Shown: positions 1 to 8,560, counted from the stretch's first letter. The stretch is DNA of 60,369 nt from Nocardia amamiensis NBRC 102102 (GCF_001612745.1 NZ_BDBA01000078.1:1-60369), one strand, 5' to 3'. Translations and numbers: made by a program. The notes: a model not told the origin generated them from the sequence alone.

Positions 1-1150
1 CCGCGGCGCCCTTGACCCCAACGGCCTTGGTACCCATGGCACCCAGGCCCGCCACCGCGAGCAAGGTGCCGCCGGTGGCGGTGAGACCGGAACCACCGCT
101 GCCGACGATCGCGACGGCCGGGGTGACCAGCCGCATCAGCGCGGGCAGCACGAACGCCACACTGCACAGCAGCACGATCGCGACCAGCATGCGCTGGGCC
201 TGCTCGCCGTCGGGCAGGCCACCGGTCGGGGTGAGCGTGTCGACGTGGCCCGCGGTGGTGAAGGCGATCATGTAGACGATCGCCGCCACCGGTTTCCACA
301 GCATGAAGGCGATGATCCAGCCGATCAGCTTCTGATAGGACTGCTTGCCCACGTTCATGCCCGAGGCCGCCGCCGCCAGCGGCAGCACTCCAGCCGCGAT
401 CACCAGCAGGCCTTGGCGGACAATGGCGAGCACGATCTGCGCCAGCGCGCCGAGCAGGCCGACGATCGCGATGATCAGCACCAACCCGGGCGAAAAGGCC
501 TGCAGCTTACTGGTTTTCACCATCAGCTCGGCGAGGTCTTTGGCATTGCCGTTGGTCGAGTCGCTGATGATCCACTCCGCGAACCGATCCGAGGCCTGCG
601 TGCCGGCCACGATCACGGCGCCGAGCATCCAGGAGCTGAACACCACGCGGGTGAACATCCGGAACGACTCGGCCGCCTCGTTCATCACGGCTCCGCGTCT
701 CGCCTCGGCCAATCGCGCGCCGGAAATGATCACCGACGCGATCAGCAGCAAGATCTGCGCCTGATAGGTGTAGTCGTTGATCTTCGTGAACAGCGAGCCC
801 GAATCGCTGACCGCCTCGTTGGGCACCTTCATCCAGAAGGTCAACGCCAGGATGATGGCCTCGCCGAGGCCGTTCATCAGCGAGTCGACCACCTTGCCGA
901 ACGTCGAGTCCCAGGCCTTGTCCTTGACCGCCCCCGCCGCCTGGTCGGGATGCGCGGCGACATTGCCCGCCTTGCACGCGGCGGAGGCTGCGTCACCGAG
1001 AGTGAAGCCCGGCAGCCCGAGGCCGTCCAGAGAGTCGTGGATTTCGTTGCACGTATCGTCGAAGCCGTACGTCTGGCCGTAGGCCACGGTCGGAGTCGCG
1101 ACCATCACTGTGAAGATGACCGCGAGGATTGTGACTAGCCGCCTCACCAT
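1..1150 (-). CDS. TrbL/VirB6-like polytopic membrane protein of a type IV secretion-like operon (3' end cut by window)
   Basis: The reading frame opens at ATG 1150 and stays open for 383 codons to the window edge, so the C-terminus is missing. Residues 1-24 form a signal peptide (TILAVIFTVMVA core). A soluble segment with two cysteines (about C34 and C59) follows, then at least six hydrophobic segments between about residues 95 and 345, including stretches near GLLVIAAGVLPLA and IAFMLWKPVAAIVYMIAF. This is the build of TrbL/VirB6-type inner-membrane channel subunits in actinobacterial conjugation-like clusters. The start overlaps the stop of the upstream gene as ATGGTGA, so the two are likely translationally coupled. 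The family call rests on topology and context. The ATPases expected of such a system would lie beyond the window edge. Confidence 0.6.
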   Translation of the reverse strand, partial: MVRRLVTILAVIFTVMVATPTVAYGQTYGFDDTCNEIHDSLDGLGLPGFTLGDAASAACKAGNVAAHPDQAAGAVKDKAWDSTFGKVVDSLMNGLGEAIILALTFWMKVPNEAVSDSGSLFTKINDYTYQAQILLLIASVIISGARLAEARRGAVMNEAAESFRMFTRVVFSSWMLGAVIVAGTQASDRFAEWIISDSTNGNAKDLAELMVKTSKLQAFSPGLVLIIAIVGLLGALAQIVLAIVRQGLLVIAAGVLPLAAAASGMNVGKQSYQKLIGWIIAFMLWKPVAAIVYMIAFTTAGHVDTLTPTGGLPDGEQAQRMLVAIVLLCSVAFVLPALMRLVTPAVAIVGSGGSGLTATGGTLLAVAGLGAMGTKAVGVKGAA

Positions 1151-1977
1151 TGTGTCCACCCATCGATCGAACCGATCGTCTCGAGCGGCTGTGCGTCGCC
1201 CGCGGACGACTTCAGTCTCCAGCCACCGTCACGCCATACCACGTTGAGTCTCATGGCCACCCAACTTCGCCCGCCGTGCAGAAACTCCCGGGTCTTGCGA
1301 GCGATACGAACAACAGCGAAATCGTCACCATAGCTTTCGATTCGAAATGCGTGGGATGCGTACAACAGCGGTTTGACACTCTCCGGCAAGACGTTGGGAA
1401 CCTTTCCCCCGGCGATCTTGCGCTCCCGATCGGCGAGCTCCTCGGGAGTGAGGATCACCAACTGCTGCCACAGTGCGTTGTCAGTCGGCCGGGCCACGGT
1501 CCGCCAGTAGATCTGCTCGGCGGCCAGCGCGGCGCCCTGCGGGGTCTTGGCGAATCCCGACGGCACGCCGTTGTCGATACGCACCGGTCCATCGGTCGTC
1601 GAGAAAGGAATGATCGGCCCGCCGTATACCTGCTGCCAGCCGCCGGGCTGGTTCGTCCCGCCCGGCGCGCCGGTCTGCCACTCCGGATCGGTCGGCGTGC
1701 GTGGCGAGCCCGACTGCGACAGCGCCTGCCCGGCTGGATCGTTCGGAATATCGAAACGATGCCCGAAGGAGTCCTTATCAGAACCTACGAATGAGGACGC
1801 GAAAGTCGGCCCTCCAGAACTGTTCTCCGATGCGGTTGTCGTCTGCGGCCCCTGCGGCGCGGCGTCGTCCCGAACAGCAACCACCGTTACGACTGCGGCC
1901 ACCGCCACCGCGAGTACCGCAACCGCGCCGAGCACAGCCGGCGGCATGCGATCCGAAGACCTTCTACGGCTCACCAT
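1144..1977 (-). CDS. membrane-anchored subunit of the secretion-like operon, paralogue of the next gene upstream
   Basis: 277 residues from ATG 1977; an in-frame ATG at 1986 is the alternative. I chose 1977 because it reproduces the ATGGTGA overlap seen at the next junction. A short basic N-terminus precedes one membrane segment (about residues 10-32, alanine/valine-rich), then a low-complexity linker and an extracytoplasmic domain. The pattern PTDPxW, GWQxVYG, PFSTxDGPxRI and TPQGAxLAAxQI is shared closely with the neighbour at 1971-2783, and the tail ends in a W-rich NVVWRDGGWRLK strand. One anchor followed by an NTF2-like-looking domain recalls VirB8/TcpC assembly factors, but that is a guess from pattern. 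Function is otherwise unknown. Confidence 0.7.
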   Translation of the reverse strand: MVSRRRSSDRMPPAVLGAVAVLAVAVAAVVTVVAVRDDAAPQGPQTTTASENSSGGPTFASSFVGSDKDSFGHRFDIPNDPAGQALSQSGSPRTPTDPEWQTGAPGGTNQPGGWQQVYGGPIIPFSTTDGPVRIDNGVPSGFAKTPQGAALAAEQIYWRTVARPTDNALWQQLVILTPEELADRERKIAGGKVPNVLPESVKPLLYASHAFRIESYGDDFAVVRIARKTREFLHGGRSWVAMRLNVVWRDGGWRLKSSAGDAQPLETIGSIDGWTQW

Positions 1978-2783
1978 TTCGTCCACCCCTGCAACGACTC
2001 GACGTACTCGGTCTGGGCATTGGTGGTGGTCGCGGGCTTGAGGCGCCAGTCACCCGCGTCCCACACCATGACCAGGCGGGTCGCCGCCCACAGCTGTTTG
2101 CCGTCCACCACCGGCCCCCTGGTGGCGAGGCGGACGATGGCGAGATCGTCGGCGTAATCATCGACTTTGAACGCGTCGGAGGCGACGAAGTACTGCGTGA
2201 CCGTCTCCGGCTGCTGCTCGGGCAGGCGGTCGTCGGCCAGCGCCTTGTCATAGGCGGCGATCTGCTGCGCGGAGACCCGGACCTGGCGCACATACAGGTC
2301 ACGGTGGGCGGGGCGAGCGTTGAGCCGGTAGGTGATCTGCGCCGCCGCCAGCACCGCACCCTGGGGGGTGTGCGAGTACCCGACGGCCAGGTCGTCCTCG
2401 ATGCGGGTGGGCCCGTCGGAGGTGGAGAAGGGCACCGAGGCGCCGTACACCCGCTGCCAGCCGTGCGGCTCGGTGGTGCCTTCCGGCGCCGCGGTCAGCC
2501 AGTCCGGGTCGGTCGGCTTGCGCTGCCGCGCCGGATCCTGCGGAAGCGGTTGTCCCGGCCCGCTGTTCGGTACATCGACGCGCCTGCCGAAGATGTCCAC
2601 ATCGGGGCTGGCGAAACCGGTGCCCCCGGAACCTGCCGTGACGGCCGGAGCGCCGCCAACGCCTTCGTCGTCGCGGCCGACGAACACGAAGATGCCGACG
2701 ACCACGATGAGCGCCAGCACGGCGGCGGACGCGACGACACCGAAGGAGACACGATCGCGCGTGTACGACTCGTTGTCGCTCAC
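1971..2783 (-). CDS. membrane-anchored subunit of the secretion-like operon, paralogue of the gene at 1144-1977
   Basis: 270 residues from GTG 2783, whose GTGA overlaps the stop of the upstream lipoprotein gene. The N-terminus carries one membrane segment (about residues 15-37, VASAAVLALIVVVGIFVFV). A disordered linker and a domain of about 190 residues follow. That domain has the same landmarks as the downstream paralogue: PTDPDW, GWQRVYG, PFSTSDGPTRI, TPQGAVLAAAQI, and a final MVWDAGDWRLK. The two genes are clearly a tandem duplication that has since diverged. They probably form a heteromeric periplasmic or extracellular part of the same machine. No catalytic motif is visible. Confidence 0.75.
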   Translation of the reverse strand: MSDNESYTRDRVSFGVVASAAVLALIVVVGIFVFVGRDDEGVGGAPAVTAGSGGTGFASPDVDIFGRRVDVPNSGPGQPLPQDPARQRKPTDPDWLTAAPEGTTEPHGWQRVYGASVPFSTSDGPTRIEDDLAVGYSHTPQGAVLAAAQITYRLNARPAHRDLYVRQVRVSAQQIAAYDKALADDRLPEQQPETVTQYFVASDAFKVDDYADDLAIVRLATRGPVVDGKQLWAATRLVMVWDAGDWRLKPATTTNAQTEYVESLQGWTKW

Positions 2784-3436
2784 GTCGGTGCCTCCAATTT
2801 CACGATGTCCGTGGGTAATGCGTCGATCGAGTCGATGGGTCGTGCGGTCGAGCCGGGGTCGGGCAGTCGTAATCTCCAGTCCTCGCCGAACCACTCGACG
2901 GCGGTGTGGTGCACCGCCGTGGACCGGTCGGAATACTCGGTGTACACATCGACGGTGGAGTTCTGCTCGGTGTATCCGGTGATCTTGTAGCCGAGCAGCC
3001 TTGGCGCGAACTCGGGGCTCGCCGGGCCGGTGATCGACAGCTGCACCCGATTGATCGCCCACTCGTCCTTGGCCGGGCCCGGAACCACTTCCCGCGCAGC
3101 CACTTTCGCCCACTGGGTATCGGCGGCCACCGCCAGCCGAACGGAGTGGGTGACCGCGGCGATGCCGGCGCCGCGCGGCGAATGCTCGAAACCGGTTGCC
3201 GCGCCGTCAGCCGTCGACTTCGGGCCCTGGTCGGTGACCGGCAGTGGCACGCCCTGGAACGGCTGCCAGCGCACGTTGGTCGGAGACGCGGCCAGATCCG
3301 GTCCGCCCGTGTCGTCGCCACCGCCGCAGCCGACCGCCGCCGCCAGCAGCGCGGCACCGACGAATCCGGCCGCGGGCAGGCGGATGTCGCACCGCCACCC
3401 GGTGCCGTCCGCCGGCCGCATTACCGTGGAAGTCAT
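2780..3436 (-). CDS. putative lipoprotein subunit of the secretion-like operon
   Basis: 218 residues from ATG 3436, which has a GGGA-type ribosome site just upstream. A hydrophobic segment (about residues 23-39) ends in AAAVGCGGG, a plausible lipobox with Cys near residue 38, so the protein is probably lipid-anchored outside the membrane. The mature part shows a weak version of the pattern in the two downstream paralogues: W..F.G..LP, GP, GFEHSPRGA with an alanine-rich helix, and a closing VEWFGEDWRLRLP. It therefore looks like a third, more diverged member of the same domain family. Its stop overlaps the next start by 4 bp. Confidence 0.65.
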   Translation of the reverse strand: MTSTVMRPADGTGWRCDIRLPAAGFVGAALLAAAVGCGGGDDTGGPDLAASPTNVRWQPFQGVPLPVTDQGPKSTADGAATGFEHSPRGAGIAAVTHSVRLAVAADTQWAKVAAREVVPGPAKDEWAINRVQLSITGPASPEFAPRLLGYKITGYTEQNSTVDVYTEYSDRSTAVHHTAVEWFGEDWRLRLPDPGSTARPIDSIDALPTDIVKLEAPT

Positions 3437-3464
3437 TCCCGCGTCGTCCCCATCCCGTTGCGGC

Positions 3465-3740
3465 TCACGCGGGCAGGAACGCCAGGGCGATCCCCGACGC
3501 CGTGCTCGCCACCACAGCACCAAGCAGGCTCATCAGCACACCGTGCGAGGCGTCGTTCATGGCCAGATCGCTGCGGAAGGTCAGCCACAGCTTCCCTGCC
3601 GACACGATCATCCAGGCCAGGCACACCAGCAGCACGAACCACAACAGCCAGTTCAGCAACTGCATCAGCGGTGCGAGGACTTCGGCGGGCATCCGTTTGT
3701 AGGCCAGCGATTCGGCGGCCGTCATGCGCACGGTACTCAT
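3465..3740 (-). CDS. small two-helix membrane protein of the secretion-like operon
   Basis: 91 residues from ATG 3740, preceded by an AGGT ribosome site, with an 8-bp gap to the upstream stop. Two hydrophobic segments (about residues 27-48, WLLWFVLLVCLAWMIV, and 66-89, ending in LAFLPA) are separated by a short polar stretch with Lys and Arg. Length and topology match the small VirB2/TrbC-like or VirB3-like proteins of type IV systems. The neighbour at 3749-4045 has the same layout, including a shared W-F-V-L-L core in the first helix, and the two may be distant paralogues. No sequence motif fixes the role. Confidence 0.6.
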   Translation of the reverse strand: MSTVRMTAAESLAYKRMPAEVLAPLMQLLNWLLWFVLLVCLAWMIVSAGKLWLTFRSDLAMNDASHGVLMSLLGAVVASTASGIALAFLPA

Positions 3741-3748
3741 CGCGGACC

Positions 3749-4045
3749 TCAGGTGCCGATCACGGCGTTCATGATGGTGCCTGCGCTGGTGGCGACCACG
3801 CCGCCGATCATCGCTCCGGCCACCATCTTCGGCGATTCCAGACCGCCGCCGGTCCACTTCTCCCACGCGAACTTGCCGCCCGCGTAGGTGATGCCGCAGA
3901 TCCCCGACAGCAGGACGAACCAGGTGAGATACCGCACCAGCTGCAGGATCTTCTCCGAGCCGGGAGGCGCCTCGGGCGTCGGATTACCGACTTGCGCGAG
4001 TACGGTGCCGTACGTGTCCTGCACGGCGAGGAGGATCATGCTCAT
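3749..4045 (-). CDS. small two-helix membrane protein, possible pilin-like (VirB2/TrbC type) subunit
   Basis: 98 residues from ATG 4045 with GAAAGG upstream. The N-terminal about 35 residues are polar, followed by a membrane helix (about 38-57, YLTWFVLLSGICGITYAGG), a polar loop with KFAWEKW, and a second helix (about 73-96, rich in Gly/Ala/Val). Two helices joined by a charged loop is the VirB2/TrbC pilin layout, and its place ahead of the lipoprotein and TrbL-like genes fits. There is no cleavable signal peptide of the VirB2 kind, so the pilin call is tentative. Confidence 0.6.
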   Translation of the reverse strand: MSMILLAVQDTYGTVLAQVGNPTPEAPPGSEKILQLVRYLTWFVLLSGICGITYAGGKFAWEKWTGGGLESPKMVAGAMIGGVVATSAGTIMNAVIGT

Positions 4046-4096
4046 CGGGTGCCTTTCTCGAATAGTGGTGTGCTGTCGCCGATTCGATGCGTACGT

Positions 4097-4765
4097 TCAC
4101 TGATCTGGCGGCTTCCGCAGATCTGGACCCCGGCGATCGAAGGTGGCCTCCTCCAGTGCCGTCCGAGCGGCCGCGACGATGTCGGCGCCGAGCTCCCGGA
4201 CGTCGAGCGGGACTTCCTCCAGCAGATCGAGCTTGCGCTTCTTCGGTGGCAGCGGATCGCCGGGCGACCACACCGGCAGCTGCTCCGGCTCGACCAGTGT
4301 CCATTCCTCGTACCACGGCACCTGCCACACCTGTCCGGCCAGCGAGCCGACCACGTCGCGGTAACGCCGGATCTCCGGAGCCATCCTGCCGGGACGCGCG
4401 GCGACCGTGATCAGGCCGAGCACCTCGGAAGGGCCCGCGAAGCCCGAAAGATGTTGGCGCAGCAGGTCGTGCGCACGGGACAGCCCGCCGATGGTCTCTC
4501 TGGCGACGAGGACGACGAACGGGCTCTCGCGGTCGAAGACGCCGGGCCAGCGGCGGCCCGAATCCGCCGCGGGCGCAAGCACATGCGCGAGGGTACTGGC
4601 TCCGGCCCCGCCGTGCACACCCAGCAGCCAGACCAGCGGCGCGCGGCCGACGCCGGGCACCGGTCGGTCCCAGATGGCGGCACGACGCCCCTCCGGCGGG
4701 GCGATCACACCGGCGGGCGCGGGATCGGGGTCGGGCTGACGCGGAAAAATCATGGCGGCGGTCAT
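4097..4765 (-). CDS. degenerate P-loop protein (DUF6668-like) of the secretion-like operon
   Basis: 222 residues from ATG 4765, overlapping the stop of the upstream MinD-like gene as ATGA. An in-frame ATG at 4753 is an alternative. After a proline-rich N-terminus comes VWLLGVHGGAGASTLAHVL (about residues 45-63), which resembles a MinD-type phosphate loop in which the canonical GK[ST] is replaced by GAST. A second strand, PFVVLVARET, and LGLITVAARPGRM fit a MinD/ParA fold. The C-terminal third has a basic patch (PPKKRKLD) and a helical tail. Proteins like this accompany MinD-like ATPases in actinobacterial conjugation-like clusters. ATP binding is uncertain because the lysine is missing. Confidence 0.6.
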   Translation of the reverse strand: MTAAMIFPRQPDPDPAPAGVIAPPEGRRAAIWDRPVPGVGRAPLVWLLGVHGGAGASTLAHVLAPAADSGRRWPGVFDRESPFVVLVARETIGGLSRAHDLLRQHLSGFAGPSEVLGLITVAARPGRMAPEIRRYRDVVGSLAGQVWQVPWYEEWTLVEPEQLPVWSPGDPLPPKKRKLDLLEEVPLDVRELGADIVAAARTALEEATFDRRGPDLRKPPDQ

Positions 4766-5637
4766 GATGCCACCCCGGCGAGCAGACGCGCATATGCCCG
4801 GCGCGTCTCGGCGGCCAGTGAGGCGTGCCGCACGAGTTCACCACGGGCCAGGTGTGGATCGTACGGAATCTCCCTGATGTCGCGAACCCATCCGGAGAGG
4901 TGCTCGCGCAAATGATCCGCTACCCGCGAGTCCCCGTCCGGATACTGGTGCGAGACGACGATGGTCGCGTCGCCCACGACGCCGCCATCTCCCTCGGCGG
5001 TGTCGCCGAACTGGTCGTCGAGCCATTCCAGTGCGACCCGCAACCGGTTGGCCGCGTCGTTGCGCGCCGGAATCGTCAGCACCAGAGCCACATCCGCGTC
5101 GTCGAGCAAGGGCAGCAGTTGCCTAGCGGCAATCGGATGCCCTCCGTCGTAGACCGCGGTGTATCCCGCGTCGCGCACCGCGCGGGCGACCGTGAGATAC
5201 GTCGCACGCCTGCGCAGCGGCTCGGCATCGCGCCACAGCAGTCCGATGCCCGACGTCGCGCGCGACAGGCATTCCTTCAACGGCGCGGGCTCGTCGCCAC
5301 CGCGACCGTACAACCAGGACTGCAGGCTGATCGGGTGCAGATGCTCGTCCGCCCCGCGCAGTGCGAGATCGCTGCCCGCCGAGGTCGCGTCCACCGCGAC
5401 CGTCGGCGTCCCACCCGTGCCGAGCTCACCCGCCAGACCCAATGCCGTCGTGGTGGTGCCCGCGCCACCGCACCCGCCGACCACCAGAATCGACCGCTGC
5501 GCGGAACGATCCGCCCCTGACCCCTCATCCCTGTCGCGCCGCAACCGCACCACCGGAGCCTTGGAGCGCACCGGCCGACCCGACGATTCGCCCGCCCCGG
5601 GCGCCTCGTCGAGCCAGCGGCTCCAGTCCTCTCCCAT
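4762..5637 (-). CDS. MinD/ParA-like ATPase of the secretion-like operon
   Basis: 291 residues from ATG 5637. A disordered, charged N-terminus (about residues 1-48) leads to SILVVGGCGGAGTTTTALGLA (about 49-69). This is a ParA/MinD-type P-loop in which the usual GKTT reads GTTT, so the signature lysine is absent here too. VAVDATSAGSDLALRG (about 80-95) is the switch-like region that follows the P-loop in MinD proteins, and VALVLTIPARNDAANRL fits the later strand. MinD-like ATPases act in positioning or in coupling secretion machines. The gene is translationally coupled to the downstream P-loop gene. Loss of the lysine in both suggests a structural or regulatory role (inference). Confidence 0.65.
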   Translation of the reverse strand: MGEDWSRWLDEAPGAGESSGRPVRSKAPVVRLRRDRDEGSGADRSAQRSILVVGGCGGAGTTTTALGLAGELGTGGTPTVAVDATSAGSDLALRGADEHLHPISLQSWLYGRGGDEPAPLKECLSRATSGIGLLWRDAEPLRRRATYLTVARAVRDAGYTAVYDGGHPIAARQLLPLLDDADVALVLTIPARNDAANRLRVALEWLDDQFGDTAEGDGGVVGDATIVVSHQYPDGDSRVADHLREHLSGWVRDIREIPYDPHLARGELVRHASLAAETRRAYARLLAGVAS

Positions 5638-5653
5638 CGCCTCTGCTCTCCTT

Positions 5654-6595
5654 TTATCCGGCCGCGATACCCGTGATGAGGGTGCGACCGCCGATCACCG
5701 CGGTGGTGACCATCTGCCTGTTGTACGTGGCGGGTACACCGCCGGGCCGGTATTCGGTGATCTCCACCGAATACCGGTTGTCACCGATCGTCACGATCCG
5801 CACGCAATGCGTGGTGCCTGCCGGGACGGTATCGATACCCCGTTGGATGACCCACGCGGGCTGGACGCCGGCGTCCGGCGCGACCGCCGTCCTGGCGCGC
5901 TCCCCGGAACGCTCGACGTAATACGCGTACTGGAACAGCAGCACCGCGTCCGGCCCGGAGGTCGTCCCACCCGCCTCCGCGCTGCGCACGATCGCCTCGC
6001 TGCGTTCGGTCGGGCAAGCGCCCGCGCCGGCCGCCTGCGCACTGCCGACGGTGAGCTGCACCGATGCGGGCCCGCGCGAGTCTCGCGACGCTGCTGCGCG
6101 ATCGGCCGCCGCACGCACCACGACCAGCACGCACACGGCGGCCACGGCCAGCACCAGCACCGCCGCGATCACGATGATCAGGATGCGGGCCCTGCGCATG
6201 GCGGGATGGTCGCGGGCGGCTTGGCGCAGTGCCCGCGACACGCGTGGACGCGGTCGGTCGACCTCATCGGTCTCGTCGCCGGCCCACGGGATCCGTGCCG
6301 GATCGGCCTGCCGCGGCGCGACGTAGTCGTCGTCGGGACCGGGCGCCCGACCGCTGACCACCCAATCCGACCAGCCCCCGGTGAATTCGCTGCGCTGCGC
6401 GGGTAGGTCCGCCGGGGCGTCGTCGGTCCTGCGCTGCGGCGTTTCGTCCTCGTCGCGGATGTAGCGCCGAGCGGGGCCGTCGTCCTCCGCAGGGAGGATG
6501 GTGTTCCCCGCACTGCGGTCTCGGGCTTCCGGGGCACCGGCTTCCGGCTCCAATGCGCCGTACCAGCGGGAAAGCTGTTTGTACGACTTCAACAT
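5654..6595 (-). CDS. single-pass membrane protein heading the secretion-like operon
   Basis: 313 residues from ATG 6595. The first about 130 residues are charged and look disordered and cytoplasmic. A basic stretch (RQAARDHPAMRRARI) precedes one strong membrane helix (about 137-161). The remainder is an exported domain of about 150 residues containing two cysteines (GACPTERSEA and THCVRIV), which could form a disulfide, and ending in TAVIGGRTLITGIAAG. It lies 16 bp upstream of the MinD-like gene and is the first gene of the minus-strand run. The domain is unrecognised; the context suggests a machine component that links cytoplasm and envelope. Confidence 0.6.
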   Translation of the reverse strand: MLKSYKQLSRWYGALEPEAGAPEARDRSAGNTILPAEDDGPARRYIRDEDETPQRRTDDAPADLPAQRSEFTGGWSDWVVSGRAPGPDDDYVAPRQADPARIPWAGDETDEVDRPRPRVSRALRQAARDHPAMRRARILIIVIAAVLVLAVAAVCVLVVVRAAADRAAASRDSRGPASVQLTVGSAQAAGAGACPTERSEAIVRSAEAGGTTSGPDAVLLFQYAYYVERSGERARTAVAPDAGVQPAWVIQRGIDTVPAGTTHCVRIVTIGDNRYSVEITEYRPGGVPATYNRQMVTTAVIGGRTLITGIAAG

Positions 6596-6652
6596 TCCCC
6601 CATTCCCGCAGAGCAGGGCACGCAGTATCGCATCGTCGGACCCTCTCGGCGA

Positions 6653-8281
6653 TCAGTTCGTGGAGAACGGGTAGGTGTTGGGTGTGCCGGGTCGGTCGGT
6701 GGGCGGAATCGATGTCACGCCGCCGGATGAGGCGCCATCGGCTCCTGTCCCGAACGGAAATTGTCCCGTACCGGACGAACTCGGCGTGGGCGACGCGCCG
6801 GAGCTGTCGCCGAAGAATCCGGTCGGCTGCTTCTCCAGCACCGCACGCGGCGTGGCACTGCTGCCGAAAGCGTCGGCGATGTCGCGCGCGACGGCCGCGA
6901 ACCACTCGGCGACGAAGTGAGTGGGAGCGGCACCGTTCGCCGAGACGGTCGCACTGTTGTAAGCGGTGTGTCGCTGGATGGTGTCCCAGTAGCGCACCCA
7001 CGTGGTCGTGTTCAGCAGCTCGCTGTTGTCGGTGATGTTCTGCACCACCGCGTCGAACGCCTGCGTGACCAACCGGGCGCCGGTCGTCGGCGGAACAAGC
7101 TGCGGGATGGCGCCGAGCAGCTTCGCGCCGAGCGACAGCAGCGCGACCGGCGGGTTGGACAGGCCCGCGGTGGCCAGCTCGGAGATGGCCGCCGGACTGA
7201 TGATCGTCCTGACCACCGTGACCACGGCGTTCAACCCGATCATGCCGATCTTGAGCACGGCCTGCAGCGCGCCGGGCAGATCCAGGGGGGTGCGCGGATC
7301 CGAGGCGTCGGCGAGGCGCTGGGAGATCGACTTCTTCGGCGAGATCGACAGGGTCGCCAGCGAATTGCCCTGCACGTCCTCGTTGACCACCTCGGTAGCG
7401 GTCTTGATCGAGCTGAACGCCAGCGCCTGCGCGATCGACACCAGCGAGGCGATCGGGTCGCCGCCGCTGAGCTTGGACTGGCCGACGAGGTTGGCGACCG
7501 CCTTCAGGACGGGTGCGCCCTCCGGGGCGTCGCAGGCGAGATCGCCCGCCGCGCAAAAGCTCGCGACGCGACCGGTGAGCGCGCCGAAGTTGGCGGCTTG
7601 GTCTCGCTCCGGTCCGATGCCGCCGCCGCTGGCCGGCGTCAGCGGAAGAGCCGCGAGGGACACGAGCCGATCGCCCGAGGTTCCCGGCGCGGCGTCCGGC
7701 GTCGCCTTGCCCGGTGCGCCCGGAAACAGCGGCGCGCCCGGGTTGCGGGTCGGATCGCCGAACAAGGCCACCGCGGCGACCTTCTCGGCGGACAGCACGC
7801 CCTGGCCGTGGCCGATCTCCTGGGCGAACACCGACGCGACGTGGGCGCCCTGGGAGTAGCCGACGATCGCGAAGCGGGTGTTCGGGCAGGTGTCGGCGAC
7901 GGTCGCGGCCATGTTCCGCAAACGGGCGAGGCCGCCGGCTACCGACTCCGAGTACGGCACGGCGCCACCGGCTGTCGCACCACCGAAGCCGGATTCGTAT
8001 GGCACGTAAGCGCGGTCGACCAGACCGGCGTCGGGCGCTTTGGCCAGCATGGGCCGGAAGACCGTCGAGAGCATGCCGGTGTCGGTGCTGGGCGCGGCGT
8101 CCGGCGAGGATTCACCGGTGCCTTGAATCCCCAAGGCGTACAAGGCAGGACAGGTCGCGATCGAGATGTTCGTGGAGGGGCCGGCGGGATTCGGCGGCTG
8201 CGCCGCAGCGACTCCGGCGGTCGCCACAGCCACGGCGAATGCGACCAGCATCCCCGTGACTCGTGCCGTGTATCCAGTCAT
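6653..8281 (-). CDS. secreted cutinase-family serine esterase with long C-terminal extension
   Basis: 542 residues from ATG 8281; a TTG at 8293 is in frame but less likely. A signal peptide (about residues 1-27, ending AAAQ) marks it as secreted. CPALYALGIQGTGES opens a cutinase fold, and GYSQGAH (Ser about 143) is the nucleophile elbow. FCAAGDLACD (Asp about 247, with Cys pair 243/250) matches the cutinase Asp-containing disulfide turn. In small cutinases the catalytic His follows within about 15 residues, but here the best candidate is RHTAYN near His 438, after an insertion of about 190 residues. The Ser/Gly/Pro-rich C-terminus looks disordered. It ends just upstream of the secretion-like operon. 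Likely an envelope lipid or ester hydrolase. Confidence 0.8.
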   Translation of the reverse strand: MTGYTARVTGMLVAFAVAVATAGVAAAQPPNPAGPSTNISIATCPALYALGIQGTGESSPDAAPSTDTGMLSTVFRPMLAKAPDAGLVDRAYVPYESGFGGATAGGAVPYSESVAGGLARLRNMAATVADTCPNTRFAIVGYSQGAHVASVFAQEIGHGQGVLSAEKVAAVALFGDPTRNPGAPLFPGAPGKATPDAAPGTSGDRLVSLAALPLTPASGGGIGPERDQAANFGALTGRVASFCAAGDLACDAPEGAPVLKAVANLVGQSKLSGGDPIASLVSIAQALAFSSIKTATEVVNEDVQGNSLATLSISPKKSISQRLADASDPRTPLDLPGALQAVLKIGMIGLNAVVTVVRTIISPAAISELATAGLSNPPVALLSLGAKLLGAIPQLVPPTTGARLVTQAFDAVVQNITDNSELLNTTTWVRYWDTIQRHTAYNSATVSANGAAPTHFVAEWFAAVARDIADAFGSSATPRAVLEKQPTGFFGDSSGASPTPSSSGTGQFPFGTGADGASSGGVTSIPPTDRPGTPNTYPFSTN

Positions 8282-8560
8282 AGCGATCCGCAATCAAGTC
8301 GTTTGCCGCACTACCCTCAACGCCATGAAACGCCATAGACCGTAACAGATTCCGGCTATTACCGCCGCATCGGCGGAAATCTTCCGCGAAACACCGATTT
8401 GTACGAGACACGCCGTGGCGCGCCCCTGGGAACGACCCGGCAAGTTTCCGATGGCCCGCAGTGTAGGACAACGCCGGAAAATCGGCCGACCACCGCCACC
8501 CGAAACGGCTTGGGGCATTGGCTGATCGACAGCAATACTCGGGAGAACTACACCGACCGG

